64,000 bases of DNA from Virgibacillus_O xinjiangensis. GTDB taxonomy: Bacteria; Bacillota; Bacilli; Bacillales; Amphibacillaceae. Below the pieces are notes generated by a model. The model did not search any database and was not told the DNA's origin. It was given only the letters and a program-made list of their open reading frames with translations. Within the stretch, counting starts at the first letter, position 1. Every line of letters begins with the position of its first letter. The stretch is from assembly GCF_042643145.1 (NCBI RefSeq), contig NZ_JBHRSA010000025.1, positions 1-64,000 of the forward strand, read 5' to 3'. This document shows positions 27,566 to 35,775 of the stretch, piece by piece. The position numbers and the translations under genes were made by a program.

Positions 27566-28659
27566 AGAGAGCAGTGATTGTCCAAGCGAAACGGACACCC
27601 ATCGGTAAACAGAATGGAATGCTCAAAGCCCTGCCGCCTGAGACACTTGCCGCATCGGTGATCCAAGAGCTGGTTCAGGGGCTGGATCAACCCGTGGATG
27701 ACATCCTGTTTGGCAATGCAGTCGGTCCAGGTGGGAATGTTGCAAGGTTATCTGCCCTTGAGAGCGGGCAGCCTACCTCCGTTCCCGGCCTGACAATCGA
27801 CCGGCAATGTGGGTCAGGCTTGGAAGCCATCCGGCTGGCATGTCATCTCATCCAAGGTGGTGCAGGAGAAATCTTTATTGCCGGTGGTGTGGAAAGCAGC
27901 AGCCAGTCACCATATAAGAAACGGGCTCGCTTCTCTCCCGAATCCATCGGTGATCCGGATATGGGGTGGGCTGCTGATCGGATAGCCGAAAGATACGGAA
28001 TCACCAAAGAGATGCAGGATGACTATGCATTGCTCAGCTACCGGCGGGCCGTTGATTCCTTGAAAAAGGGCTGTTTTATGGAAGAGCTTGTATCACTGCC
28101 GGGAATTCCGATGAAAGATGAAAGCATTCATCCGAGACTAGATTATGAACGGATGCTTGCGCGGCTTTCTCCTTGCTTCACGGCAAATGGGACGGTAACT
28201 ATGGGGAATTGCTGCGGTATCAATGATGGAGCAGCAGCTGTCTTGATCATGTCCGAGGAAAAAGCCGATCAACTTGGGTATGAGCCGGTTCTTCGGTTCA
28301 AGAACAGCGCAGTGGCTGGAGTTGATCCCAATTATCCGGTGATCGGTGCTATAGAGGCTACCTCACGATTGTTGGAAAAGGAAGGATTAAATCCTACAGA
28401 CATCGACTTGGTCGAATTGAACGAAGCATTCGCCGTAAAGCCGGTGCTGTTTTCACGAGAACTCTCCATTCCCTATGAGAAAATGAATGTGGGAGGCGGC
28501 GCTATTGCGTTCGGCCATCCCTATGGTGCATCAGGTGCCATATTGCTGACGCGGCTGTTTCATGAAGCCCAGCCCCATAGGGCCAAATATTGTCTGTCCG
28601 CCATTGGCATCGGAGGCGGGCTCGGAATTTCCGTGTTATTGGAAGTGATGAGTAAGTAG
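27562..28659 (+). CDS. thiolase-like protein YhfS, C-terminal Cys replaced
   Basis: A 365-residue thiolase homologue, about 25 residues shorter than usual. The nucleophile Cys in RQCGSGLEA and the His in GHPYGASG are present. The C-terminal motif normally CIGGGQG reads GIGGGLG, so the second catalytic Cys is Gly. It may therefore work as a different acyltransferase or hydrolytic variant. Third gene of the bioY-yhfT-yhfS operon, overlapping yhfT by four bases. Confidence 0.87.
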   Translation: MKRAVIVQAKRTPIGKQNGMLKALPPETLAASVIQELVQGLDQPVDDILFGNAVGPGGNVARLSALESGQPTSVPGLTIDRQCGSGLEAIRLACHLIQGGAGEIFIAGGVESSSQSPYKKRARFSPESIGDPDMGWAADRIAERYGITKEMQDDYALLSYRRAVDSLKKGCFMEELVSLPGIPMKDESIHPRLDYERMLARLSPCFTANGTVTMGNCCGINDGAAAVLIMSEEKADQLGYEPVLRFKNSAVAGVDPNYPVIGAIEATSRLLEKEGLNPTDIDLVELNEAFAVKPVLFSRELSIPYEKMNVGGGAIAFGHPYGASGAILLTRLFHEAQPHRAKYCLSAIGIGGGLGISVLLEVMSK

Positions 28660-28718
28660 GATAGATCCGTCATCTGATTAACATCCGTCCATTAATCTGA
28701 GAAATATCTACAAAAAGC

Positions 28719-28746
28719 CAACAGCCCCTTGAGTGGGCTGTTTTAC
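28719..28746 (+). terminator. rho-independent terminator
   Basis: AACAGCCC / GGGCTGTT stem followed by TTAC, at the end of the bioY operon. Confidence 0.75.
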
Positions 28747-28826
28747 TATCTCTGAGGCGATGGAACTATTAAAACGTAGAGGATACAGGCTTAATCACTA
28801 ATTTCATTGTATTTCGTTAAAATGTA

Positions 28827-28852
28827 TGTCGAAATGGTTTATATTCTGTGAA
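28827..28852 (+). promoter_or_regulatory. Spo0A-box-like 26-bp motif, copy 1
   Basis: It begins TGTCGAA, the core of the Spo0A box, and matches a second copy at 30525-30550 at 22 of 26 positions, beyond the seven-base core. It lies about 85 bases before the leader ORF of the RidA-like gene. Confidence 0.45.
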
Positions 28853-28912
28853 TATTCAATTATATTAATAATAATAACCAATCTGAATGGCTTACTGGAG
28901 AAGGAGGTCCAC

Positions 28913-28942
28913 ATGGGAACAAAGGAGATGATCATTGGATGA
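28913..28942 (+). CDS. nine-codon leader peptide overlapping RidA-like gene
   Basis: ATG at 28913 has AAGGAGGT at ideal spacing, a better site than that of the downstream gene. The frame encodes nine residues (MGTKEMIIG) and its TGA overlaps the ATG of the next gene. It likely drives translational coupling. It is too short to judge by coding statistics. Confidence 0.5.
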   Translation: MGTKEMIIG

Positions 28943-29469
28943 AAAAGAAATACATGGCCGCTATTTTTCTATATGGGTCCGCTTTGTTTATGCTTGTTGG
29001 TTCCTTCACCTATGCCGGCAAGGAGAAGGAAGGCTTCACTTCTGGAGAGGTGGATTTCATGGAACTGTCCTCTCCCGTGATTTCCAATCCTGTAGAGCTG
29101 CCGGAAAAGAATGATCAACTGAGGTTCAGTACGATAGCTCCTCCGTTGATGGTTGGAGATGGTGAAAACACGTATGAAAGGTATGGAGATACAGAGACAC
29201 AGGCCAAAGGCATTTTTGAAAATCTGGAAGCCCAACTGGAAGAAAGGGACCTTTCTTTATCGGATGTGACCCACCTCCGTGTCTATATCGTTTCCGACTC
29301 CAATAATGGAGGAGAGCCTGATTTTGACGGGTTTTTCGCTGCCTATGAGGAATTCTTTGATGCGGAAGAAAAGGAGCTGAGTCCAACCCACACAGTCGTC
29401 GGCGTGGATCGTCTCATCGACCCGGAATGGCTGATCGAGATCGAGGCGGTCATTTCCTCCTCCTCCTAA
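28939..29469 (+). CDS. exported RidA/YjgF-like protein
   Basis: A 176-residue protein with a signal peptide or membrane anchor (basic start, hydrophobic 5-25). A domain resembling the Rid family (residues about 75-172) follows. The strand-helix pattern and the end DPEWLIEIEAV are typical. The substrate-binding Arg of RidA deaminases is replaced: the usual AR position reads PTHT. So 2-iminoacid deaminase activity is unlikely. An extracytoplasmic Rid protein is unusual; its role is unknown. Confidence 0.75.
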   Translation: MKKKYMAAIFLYGSALFMLVGSFTYAGKEKEGFTSGEVDFMELSSPVISNPVELPEKNDQLRFSTIAPPLMVGDGENTYERYGDTETQAKGIFENLEAQLEERDLSLSDVTHLRVYIVSDSNNGGEPDFDGFFAAYEEFFDAEEKELSPTHTVVGVDRLIDPEWLIEIEAVISSSS

Positions 29470-29478
29470 ACCCTAGTG

Positions 29479-29508
29479 CTGCCGCAGTGTCATGCTGCGG
29501 CTTTCTTT
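29479..29508 (+). terminator. rho-independent terminator
   Basis: GCCGCAG / CTGCGGC stem followed by TTTCTTTG, right after the RidA-like gene. Confidence 0.8.
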
Positions 29509-29582
29509 GAGTAGGTGGAGATGCTGGACGCTAAATGCGTACTTCATACTAGTAGCATAGTAAGCCTTGCGTGAGCCTTCTG

Positions 29583-29638
29583 CACCGCTGCGGAAATTCC
29601 ACTGCGCTTTCCGTGGGAGCCTCGTAAGTCTCCTCGCA
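29583..29638 (-). repeat. partial R2 element, copy 2b
   Basis: Reverse-orientation counterpart of 22597-22650, from CACCGCTGCGG to GTCTCCTCG. Confidence 0.75.
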
Positions 29639-29697
29639 TCGTCATTGAGTTCAAATGAATCCTTTAGAACTGCCTACCAAGCCTTGTGTGTGCATCC

Positions 29698-29825
29698 CAC
29701 ACCGCTGCGGAAATTCCACTACGCTTTCCACGGGTGACCCGTGAGCTTCCTCGAACTATCGTTCTCCAGGATCTCACGTTGGCCACTTTTCCTGAGGGAG
29801 TCTCCATGGATTTCCTCCGCTGGTT
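29698..29825 (-). repeat. palindromic element R2, copy 2
   Basis: Reverse-orientation counterpart of 22408-22532. The stretch GGGTGACCCGTGAGC and the outer CTCCGCTGGTTG are near identical. Confidence 0.85.
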
Positions 29826-29916
29826 GTAGTGGTTACAACCTTTTTATCTAGCATTAAGTCTTTTTCCTAGCAAGAGAATATATGGTGAATCGCTCACTAG
29901 AACCAGTAAATATAAT

Positions 29917-30043
29917 CCAGCGGAGACAAAATACGTAGACTCCAGTGGGAACAGCACGAGTCTGAAGGCCCCGGAAGAAGTGCATTTCTTCTGAGGAGAC
30001 TGAGGCCGTGCCCACGGAAAGCGAAGTATGTTGGCGTAGCGGT
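29917..30043 (+). repeat. palindromic element R1, copy 2
   Basis: Reverse-orientation counterpart of 22135-22263. GAGGAGACTGAGGCCGTGCC is identical in both. Together with the R2 copies, the 29470-30110 gap is almost entirely repeat DNA. Confidence 0.85.
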
Positions 30044-30110
30044 GGTATAGATTAGCAACCGATGCTCGGAAAAATTCACTTTATAAATATCTGCTAAAAA
30101 CCATTCCACT

Positions 30111-30146
30111 CAAAAACCCCTTTCCATTCATCACGGAGAGGGGTCT
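30111..30146 (-). terminator. rho-independent terminator (minus strand)
   Basis: On the minus strand ACCCCTCTCC / GGAAAGGGGT is followed by TTTTTG, just past the end of the small gene 30169-30351. Confidence 0.8.
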
Positions 30147-30168
30147 CATTTCTTATATTCATCCGTTA

Positions 30169-30351
30169 TTATTCCGTTACCGCTTCCTTGGCAGCCTCTA
30201 CTTTCCATTGCTTATTCGGCTGGATACTGGAATTCAGTTTCTGGGCAAACGATTCTGCCGACTGGGAGTCAGGGAATGTCTTAGCCAAGTCGCTGTTGGA
30301 TTTCGTCAGAATTTCAGTAGCACCATTTATCCTTCTTACAAGAATAAACAT
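30169..30351 (-). CDS. small 60-residue protein, unknown
   Basis: ATG preceded by GGAAGGGAG at good spacing, and followed by its own terminator. The 60-residue product starts MFILVRRINGATE and is a compact, mixed-charge soluble peptide. I do not recognise the family. The tidy gene structure supports it as real. Confidence 0.65.
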   Translation of the reverse strand: MFILVRRINGATEILTKSNSDLAKTFPDSQSAESFAQKLNSSIQPNKQWKVEAAKEAVTE

Positions 30352-30784
30352 AGCATTAACTCCCTTCCTGGTTCAGCCACACCTAGCTGTACAAGTATTA
30401 TCTCATAAAAGGGGAGGGAGAAGAGAGATTTAACAGAAGTGTAATGTAAATATAAAATTAGCTTGAGAAATCTCTGGAATCACTCGGCTTTTGTAGAATG
30501 GAAAGAGAGAATAATAATAGTTTTTGTCGAAATGACTTAGATTCTGTAAAGCGGTTGTTAATCATTTTTAGAAAGTTAATAGGTTTTGTAATCTATTTGT
30601 AATAATAGAGGCTCAAGATTGCTGCCGTCGGCTTGTCGTTGCCAATGGACAGAATGGTTCCATTGGCTACTCTCATAGGAACTGCTATGATAAATGGTAA
30701 ATTGCTTGAAGAAAGGGAGGGTCCGTGTTGATGAAATGAAAGAAATGGATCACCGAACATAAAGCGGCTGTCTGGCTGCTTGTA
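30352..30784. other. 433-base gap upstream of EamA gene
   Basis: It holds the divergent promoters of the small minus gene and the EamA gene, including the 26-bp motif at 30525-30550 whose first bases complete TTTGTCGAA (30523-30531), a perfect Spo0A box. The far end carries the ribosome binding site GGGAGGG at about 30716-30722 and the disrupted start of the transporter frame. Confidence 0.5.
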
Positions 30785-31663
30785 TTGCTTATCACGTTAT
30801 TATGGGGCTATGCCTGGGTAGTGATGAAGGCAGCCCTCGAATACATGGGTCCTTTCATGTTTTCCTCTTTCCGTTTCGGGACAGGTGCGGTCACTCTGTT
30901 GCTCGTCGTCTGGATCATGAAAATCGGCCTGCCGCCGAAAGAATATTGGAAGCATCTCATCATCGTCGGGATCCTGCAGACGGCTATCGTTTTCCTGCTG
31001 GTCATGTACGGCCTCATGTTTGTCGATGCCGGAAAGTCGTCGGTTCTGCTATATTCCATGCCGATGTTCAGCAGCCTGTTGGCAGTGAGGTTCCTCCATG
31101 AAAAACTGACACCAGCCAAATCAATCGGTTTGGCTATCGGCATGATCGGACTGCTGACGATTTTAGGATGGGACATCTGGATTGGTCAGCCCGCTGAAGT
31201 GATCTTCGGTGAAGTTTTGATCATTATTGGCGCTTTTTCTTGGGCGGTATCGAATACATATTTCCGCCTGCACGTGCAGGATCTGCCAAAAATCCAGTCG
31301 TCCGCTTATCAAATGCTGTTCGGGGCCATCGCTATCATCCTGGTGACAGTTTTTACAGAATCGGGCGAACCGGTGAGTTGGAACCTTGACCTCATCTATT
31401 ATATTCTGTTCTCCGGGGTTCTCGCATCAGCCCTATGTTTCACCGTCTGGTTCATCATCATGAGCAGGCTGGATATGGTGAGCGCGACCATATCAACACT
31501 TCTTGTTCCGATTTTCGGCCTCCTGTTCAGCAGTATTCTATTAGGGGAAACCATGACAATAGGGATTCTGGCAGGCTCCGCGATGATCATTACAGGAATC
31601 ATCATTGCTACCGTCAGATGGAAACACCCCCGGGTCGGAGACAGCCACGCTCGGAGTTCCTAA
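30785..31663 (+). CDS. EamA/DMT-family transporter, 5' end disrupted
   Basis: The frame encodes 292 residues with two EamA repeats and about ten membrane segments, typical of drug/metabolite exporters. Coding similarity clearly continues upstream of TTG 30785 (KWITEHKAAVWLLV). The expected start at GTG/TTG/ATG 30725-30733, with GGGAGGG just upstream, is cut off by TGA at 30737. Alternatively ATG 30736 is one base out of frame. Either the gene is dead, or there is a one-base sequencing error in an A-run, or translation starts inefficiently at TTG. It is otherwise intact. Confidence 0.75.
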   Translation: MLITLLWGYAWVVMKAALEYMGPFMFSSFRFGTGAVTLLLVVWIMKIGLPPKEYWKHLIIVGILQTAIVFLLVMYGLMFVDAGKSSVLLYSMPMFSSLLAVRFLHEKLTPAKSIGLAIGMIGLLTILGWDIWIGQPAEVIFGEVLIIIGAFSWAVSNTYFRLHVQDLPKIQSSAYQMLFGAIAIILVTVFTESGEPVSWNLDLIYYILFSGVLASALCFTVWFIIMSRLDMVSATISTLLVPIFGLLFSSILLGETMTIGILAGSAMIITGIIIATVRWKHPRVGDSHARSS

Positions 31664-31708
31664 ATCCTATACCCGAAGTCCAACATGCAAAGCCACTTAA
31701 AAAAGAAA

Positions 31709-31741
31709 GTGCCCTCGGCGTAAAGCCGTGGGCGTTTTCTG
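31709..31741 (+). terminator. rho-independent terminator
   Basis: GCCCTCGGC / GCCGTGGGC hairpin followed by GTTTTCT, after the EamA gene. Confidence 0.8.
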
Positions 31742-31878
31742 CTGTTTGGGCAGGATCAGTATTCGCAGACACTCCAGCAGTATGCAACAAGCTGTATTTT
31801 TTTCCATTCTAAATCCCCTTTACAAAATTCGAAAGATTGTATACCATAAAGACACATGAAAACTGCATAACCGACAAC

Positions 31879-31972
31879 AAGCACTAGGGGAGCTGTCCGA
31901 AAAGGCGGCTGAGAGGATACATGTCTGACCCTTGGAACCCGATCTGGATAATACCAGCGTGGGGAAGTGCAG
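31879..31972 (+). promoter_or_regulatory. TPP riboswitch (thi box)
   Basis: Recognisable THI-box elements: AGGGGAGC, GGCTGAGAGG, GACCCTTGGAACC, then GATCTGGATAATACCAGCG and GGGGAAG. P1 is closed by GCAC (31881-31884) with GTGC (31967-31970). The sequence GTGCAGTT at the P1 3' edge can instead pair with AACTGCA of the downstream terminator. Ligand binding should therefore release the terminator and shut off ykoFEDC. Confidence 0.97.
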
Positions 31973-32012
31973 TTCACTGTATGATACATGAGATGATGAA
32001 TCGATACGTGCA

Positions 32013-32044
32013 AACTGCATTCCCGCGGGAGTGCAGTTTTTTTG
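32013..32044 (+). terminator. riboswitch-controlled terminator
   Basis: AACTGCATTCCC / GGGAGTGCAGTT stem followed by seven T. It forms the expression platform of the TPP riboswitch. Confidence 0.92.
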
Positions 32045-32072
32045 TACATATCCAAAAAAAGGAGGAAAAAAC

Positions 32073-32666
32073 ATGAGCAATAAAAGTTGTGGGACAAGCA
32101 GAATCGCGGGGTGTCAATTCACCCTGTATCCGATGAGCGACAAATTCGTCGATATCATTCTCGGGGCGTTGGAAGAGGTGGATACATCGAAGGTATGGAA
32201 GGATACCGATGACGTGAGCACCTGTGTACGCGGCAAGATGACACATGTATTCGATGTGACCAAGGCGATCTTCTTGCATGCAGCTAAAACAGGGGACCAT
32301 GTGGCAATGAATGGGACATTCTCCATCGGCTGTCCAGGAGACACGGAAGCCGATGCTTATATGGATGAAGCGGATGAGCCATTGAATGAGGAAAAATCAC
32401 AACAGATCTCCCAACAGGCAGGGTGCAAGTTTTCCCTATATCCAATGGGCAGAGAGGATTATATGGACGCAATCTATAAACAGATCGATCTATCCAAACA
32501 CCGCAACGTAGAAGTCAGCCATGCCCATTACGCCACCCGTCTGGACGGTGATGTGAAGGATATTTTCCAGGCGCTGCATCAGTCTTTTGACAGCGTGCAG
32601 GAAAAGGTCTCCCATGTGACCATGACGTTTGCGATTTCAGCGAACAGCCCATCAAATCAAGCATAA
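32073..32666 (+). CDS. thiamin/HMP-binding protein YkoF
   Basis: A 197-residue cytoplasmic protein made of two similar ferredoxin-like halves, each opening with a CxFxLYPM motif (residues about 13 and 117). YkoF of B. subtilis binds thiamin-related pyrimidine. ATG 32073 is set by AAAAGGAGG eight bases upstream. First gene of the riboswitch-controlled ykoFEDC operon, 12 bases before ykoE. Confidence 0.95.
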   Translation: MSNKSCGTSRIAGCQFTLYPMSDKFVDIILGALEEVDTSKVWKDTDDVSTCVRGKMTHVFDVTKAIFLHAAKTGDHVAMNGTFSIGCPGDTEADAYMDEADEPLNEEKSQQISQQAGCKFSLYPMGREDYMDAIYKQIDLSKHRNVEVSHAHYATRLDGDVKDIFQALHQSFDSVQEKVSHVTMTFAISANSPSNQA

Positions 32667-32678
32667 GGAGTTGAAAAT

Positions 32679-33284
32679 ATGACCAAGCATTGGAAATTGA
32701 AAGAAATTGTCCTGATGTCCGTATTGGGTGTTGTTTTCGGTGTCATCTATTTGGCTTTTTTCCTTGTCGGGCAGGGGATCCGAAATGTGCTGGTTCCGTT
32801 TGGATTGGCACCGTTCGGCTACGAGATCATCTTCGGCATCTGGTTCATTGTGTCGATCATGGCAGCCTATATCCTGCGCAAGCCTGGCGTCGCTTTTACG
32901 GCAGAGGTGATTGCCGGTGTTGTCGAGGTCCTGCTCGGTTCTGCAGCAGGTCCCGGTTTGATTCTTGCTGCCGCCATCCAAGGTTTGGGTGCAGAAGCTG
33001 CATTTGCGGCAACGAAATGGAAGGATTATCGCCTGCGTATATTGGTGCTGTCGGGAGTTTCCGCCGCCATTTTCAGCTTTGTCTGGAACCTGTTTTCTGC
33101 CGGTAATATTGCTCTCGCACCATGGCTGATTGTTTCTACACTGATTGTAAGGATGATCAGCGGTGCGCTGCTTGCAGGTGTACTTGGCAAGTGGCTCAGT
33201 GACCAGCTGGCCAAAACCGGGGTCCTGCGAGGCTATGCTTTAGGGAAGGAATTGCAAAGGAAGCGGAAATATGGAGTGGCATAA
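32679..33284 (+). CDS. HMP/thiamin ECF transporter S component YkoE
   Basis: A 201-residue protein with about six membrane segments, the substrate-specific component for hydroxymethylpyrimidine uptake. Conserved segments are GVVFGVIYLAFF near residue 17 and GSAAGPGLILAAAIQGLGAE near 88. AAGGAG lies upstream of the ATG. Its end overlaps the region before ykoD, so translation is coupled. Confidence 0.93.
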   Translation: MTKHWKLKEIVLMSVLGVVFGVIYLAFFLVGQGIRNVLVPFGLAPFGYEIIFGIWFIVSIMAAYILRKPGVAFTAEVIAGVVEVLLGSAAGPGLILAAAIQGLGAEAAFAATKWKDYRLRILVLSGVSAAIFSFVWNLFSAGNIALAPWLIVSTLIVRMISGALLAGVLGKWLSDQLAKTGVLRGYALGKELQRKRKYGVA

Positions 33285-33300
33285 GGGAAGAGGGAGACCG

Positions 33301-34863
33301 ATGATCGAAGTGCGTGATTACTCCTTTTCCTATGAGGAGGATGGGCAGCCCTTGTTTGACCAGCTAACCTTCAACCTTTATCCAAATGAGGTGACACTTC
33401 TGATGGGGGCGAGCGGTGCCGGGAAGAGCAGCCTCGCCCTTTGTCTGAATGGGCTTTATCCTGATGCAGTAGAAGGAGTTGCCTCCGGGGATATCTTTTT
33501 TCACGGGAAAAACATCCGCGAGTTTGAGAAGGGAGAGCTGAATCAGGAGATCGGCATCGTCTTCCAAGATCCGGAAAGCCAGTTTTGCATGATAACCGTG
33601 GAGGATGAGTTGGCCTTCACTTTGGAAAACCGGAAAATCCCTCGTTCAGAGATGAAAGAGCGGATACCTGCCATTCTTCAAGCAGTCGGCATGGAAGGCT
33701 ATGAGAAAAACAAAATTCATGAGCTGTCCGGCGGGCAAAAACAAAAGGTTGCACTAGCGGCCGTACTCTTACTGGAGCCGGAAATGCTGATTCTTGATGA
33801 ACCGACCGCCAATCTGGATCCGGTCTCAAGCCAGGAATTCGTAGAACTGGTGGAAAGCATTCAAAAGGAACGGGGGATGTCGGTACTGATCATTGAACAC
33901 CAAGCCGATGACTGGCTTGAATTGCTGGACCGTGTGCTGGTGATCGGCAACGGTGGGCAGTTGATTGCCGATAATGGACCTGATCAGCTTTTCACCAATC
34001 AGAAACAGCTGCTCGAACAGATTGGTGTATTCCTGCCAAGAGAATATTCCCATCAAAAGGATTTGCGCGACCTCCTTCCGGAATCATCCCCTTCACAGGA
34101 AAAAATTCTTTCCGTGAACGGGCTTGTTTTTTCCCGGAAGAGACGGGAAATACTGAAGGATGTGAGTATGGACATCCATGGCGGAGAATTCGTAGCAATC
34201 ATCGGTGAGAATGGGGCAGGAAAGTCGACCCTGCTTCAATTGATGGCAGGACTCCTGACACCGAAGAGGGGAGATGTTTCCATGTCCGGCCGCTCACTGG
34301 AGAAATGGGAGGAAAATGAGCTCCGCAGGCGGCTGGGCTTTGTCTTTCAGAATCCAGAGCATCAGTTCATTACCGATACGGTCTATGAGGAGCTGACCTT
34401 CGGAATGAAGCTGAATGGATGTACCGAGGAGGAAATGGAAAGAGCGGCAGCAGAACGGATGGAACAGTTCCACCTCAAAAGCCATCGTCACAGCAATCCT
34501 TTTTCATTGAGCGGCGGCCAGAAGCGACGGTTGAGTGTCGCAACGGTGCTCGATGAGACACCAGACATCCTATTGTTCGATGAGCCGACATTCGGCCAGG
34601 ACGCAGCGACTACTGCTGAATTGATGACCTATATCATGGATTTGCGGAGGAAGGGTACAGCCATCGTGTTCGTGACCCATGACATGGATATCGTCGATGC
34701 CGCAGACCGTGCGTTTGTACTGCAGCATGGGGAAATGGCTTTTGCTGGAAAGCCGGAGGACTTATGGGAGAAGACCCGTCTTCTGCAGGAGGCAAGGTTG
34801 ACCCTGCCGTCAAGGCTGAGAAACAGATCGAGAGTAGGTGAACGGTATGATCTCGTCCATTAA
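33301..34863 (+). CDS. ECF transporter dual ATPase YkoD
   Basis: A 520-residue fusion of two ABC ATPase domains. Walker A motifs GASGAGKSS (near 36) and GENGAGKST (near 302), signatures LSGGQKQK and LSGGQKRR, and Walker B ILDEPT and LLFDEPT are all present. It powers HMP uptake with YkoC and YkoE. ATG 33301 has GAGGGAG upstream; the longer frame from 33271 overlaps ykoE. Confidence 0.95.
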   Translation: MIEVRDYSFSYEEDGQPLFDQLTFNLYPNEVTLLMGASGAGKSSLALCLNGLYPDAVEGVASGDIFFHGKNIREFEKGELNQEIGIVFQDPESQFCMITVEDELAFTLENRKIPRSEMKERIPAILQAVGMEGYEKNKIHELSGGQKQKVALAAVLLLEPEMLILDEPTANLDPVSSQEFVELVESIQKERGMSVLIIEHQADDWLELLDRVLVIGNGGQLIADNGPDQLFTNQKQLLEQIGVFLPREYSHQKDLRDLLPESSPSQEKILSVNGLVFSRKRREILKDVSMDIHGGEFVAIIGENGAGKSTLLQLMAGLLTPKRGDVSMSGRSLEKWEENELRRRLGFVFQNPEHQFITDTVYEELTFGMKLNGCTEEEMERAAAERMEQFHLKSHRHSNPFSLSGGQKRRLSVATVLDETPDILLFDEPTFGQDAATTAELMTYIMDLRRKGTAIVFVTHDMDIVDAADRAFVLQHGEMAFAGKPEDLWEKTRLLQEARLTLPSRLRNRSRVGERYDLVH

Positions 34864-35626
34864 TCCGAGCATCAAGGCATTCGCCGTCCTGCTGCCTGGT
34901 ATTCTGCTTGGTTTTACGTTTGATGTGTTCACGCCGCTGTTGTATTTCGTCTTTATTCTCGGCATTACTTTTACCATGTCCGATATTCCTGTGCTCCGCT
35001 GGCTGAAGCTATTCAGCCCCTTTGTATTGGTTGCCCTTGGCTTTGCCTGGATGACGGTGTTGTACGCCAATCAGACGTTTTCTTATGGGGAAGTGGTATT
35101 CACCTTGTGGAACCTGGAAATCACCACAGGCAGCATTCAGACCGGAATCAGCCTCGCGCTCCGCTCTCTCTGTTTCGGAGCCCTTTCCTTATTATTCATT
35201 CTGACAACCGATTCGACCAAACTGATGCTGAGCTTCATGCAACAGTGCAAGCTTCCCCCGAAAATCACGTTCGGCATCCTGGCCGGCTACAGGTTCCTGC
35301 CGATTTTCCGGCATGAACTGCAAGTGCTCAAACAGGCCCACCATATCCGGGGGATCGGACGGGCTCGCGGCATAAAGGGCCGCATCAACCAATTCCGCCG
35401 TTATGCCATCCCTCTTTTGGCCAATGGCATCCGCAAGGCGGAACGTGTAGCTATTGCGATGGAATCGAAGGGATTCACCGGAGATCCTGATCGCACGCAT
35501 TATCATCAAATGACCGTCGGTAAACGTGACTGGATGTTCTTCATACTGATGATCGGCATGCTGGCTGCCGTGTTCTGGTTGTCGTATCATCTTGAATATT
35601 TGAATATATTCGGAAAACGTTATTGA
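34847..35626 (+). CDS. ECF transporter transmembrane (T) component YkoC
   Basis: A 259-residue EcfT-type protein with about five membrane segments and the coupling-helix motif region RARGIKGRINQFRR near residue 170. ATG 34847 with AGTAGGTG upstream is preferred over GTG 34838. It overlaps ykoD by 17 bases. Last gene of the operon. Confidence 0.93.
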   Translation: MISSINPSIKAFAVLLPGILLGFTFDVFTPLLYFVFILGITFTMSDIPVLRWLKLFSPFVLVALGFAWMTVLYANQTFSYGEVVFTLWNLEITTGSIQTGISLALRSLCFGALSLLFILTTDSTKLMLSFMQQCKLPPKITFGILAGYRFLPIFRHELQVLKQAHHIRGIGRARGIKGRINQFRRYAIPLLANGIRKAERVAIAMESKGFTGDPDRTHYHQMTVGKRDWMFFILMIGMLAAVFWLSYHLEYLNIFGKRY

Positions 35627-35632
35627 AAGGCA

Positions 35633-35664
35633 AAAGGCCGGAGGGATGCCCCTTCGGCCTTTGA
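35633..35664. terminator. bidirectional terminator
   Basis: AAAGGCCG(G)AGGG / CCCT(T)CGGCCTTT hairpin between the convergent ykoC and DUF3231 genes. Confidence 0.8.
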
Positions 35665-35775
35665 TTATGATTTGCGGCTATACCATGTGATAGGCTCGGC
35701 TGCTAACCTATTGGAAAACTCGATTCTAATTGTGTGGTTCGGTAAGCGAAGAAAGCATTGTTTACCCTTTCACGG

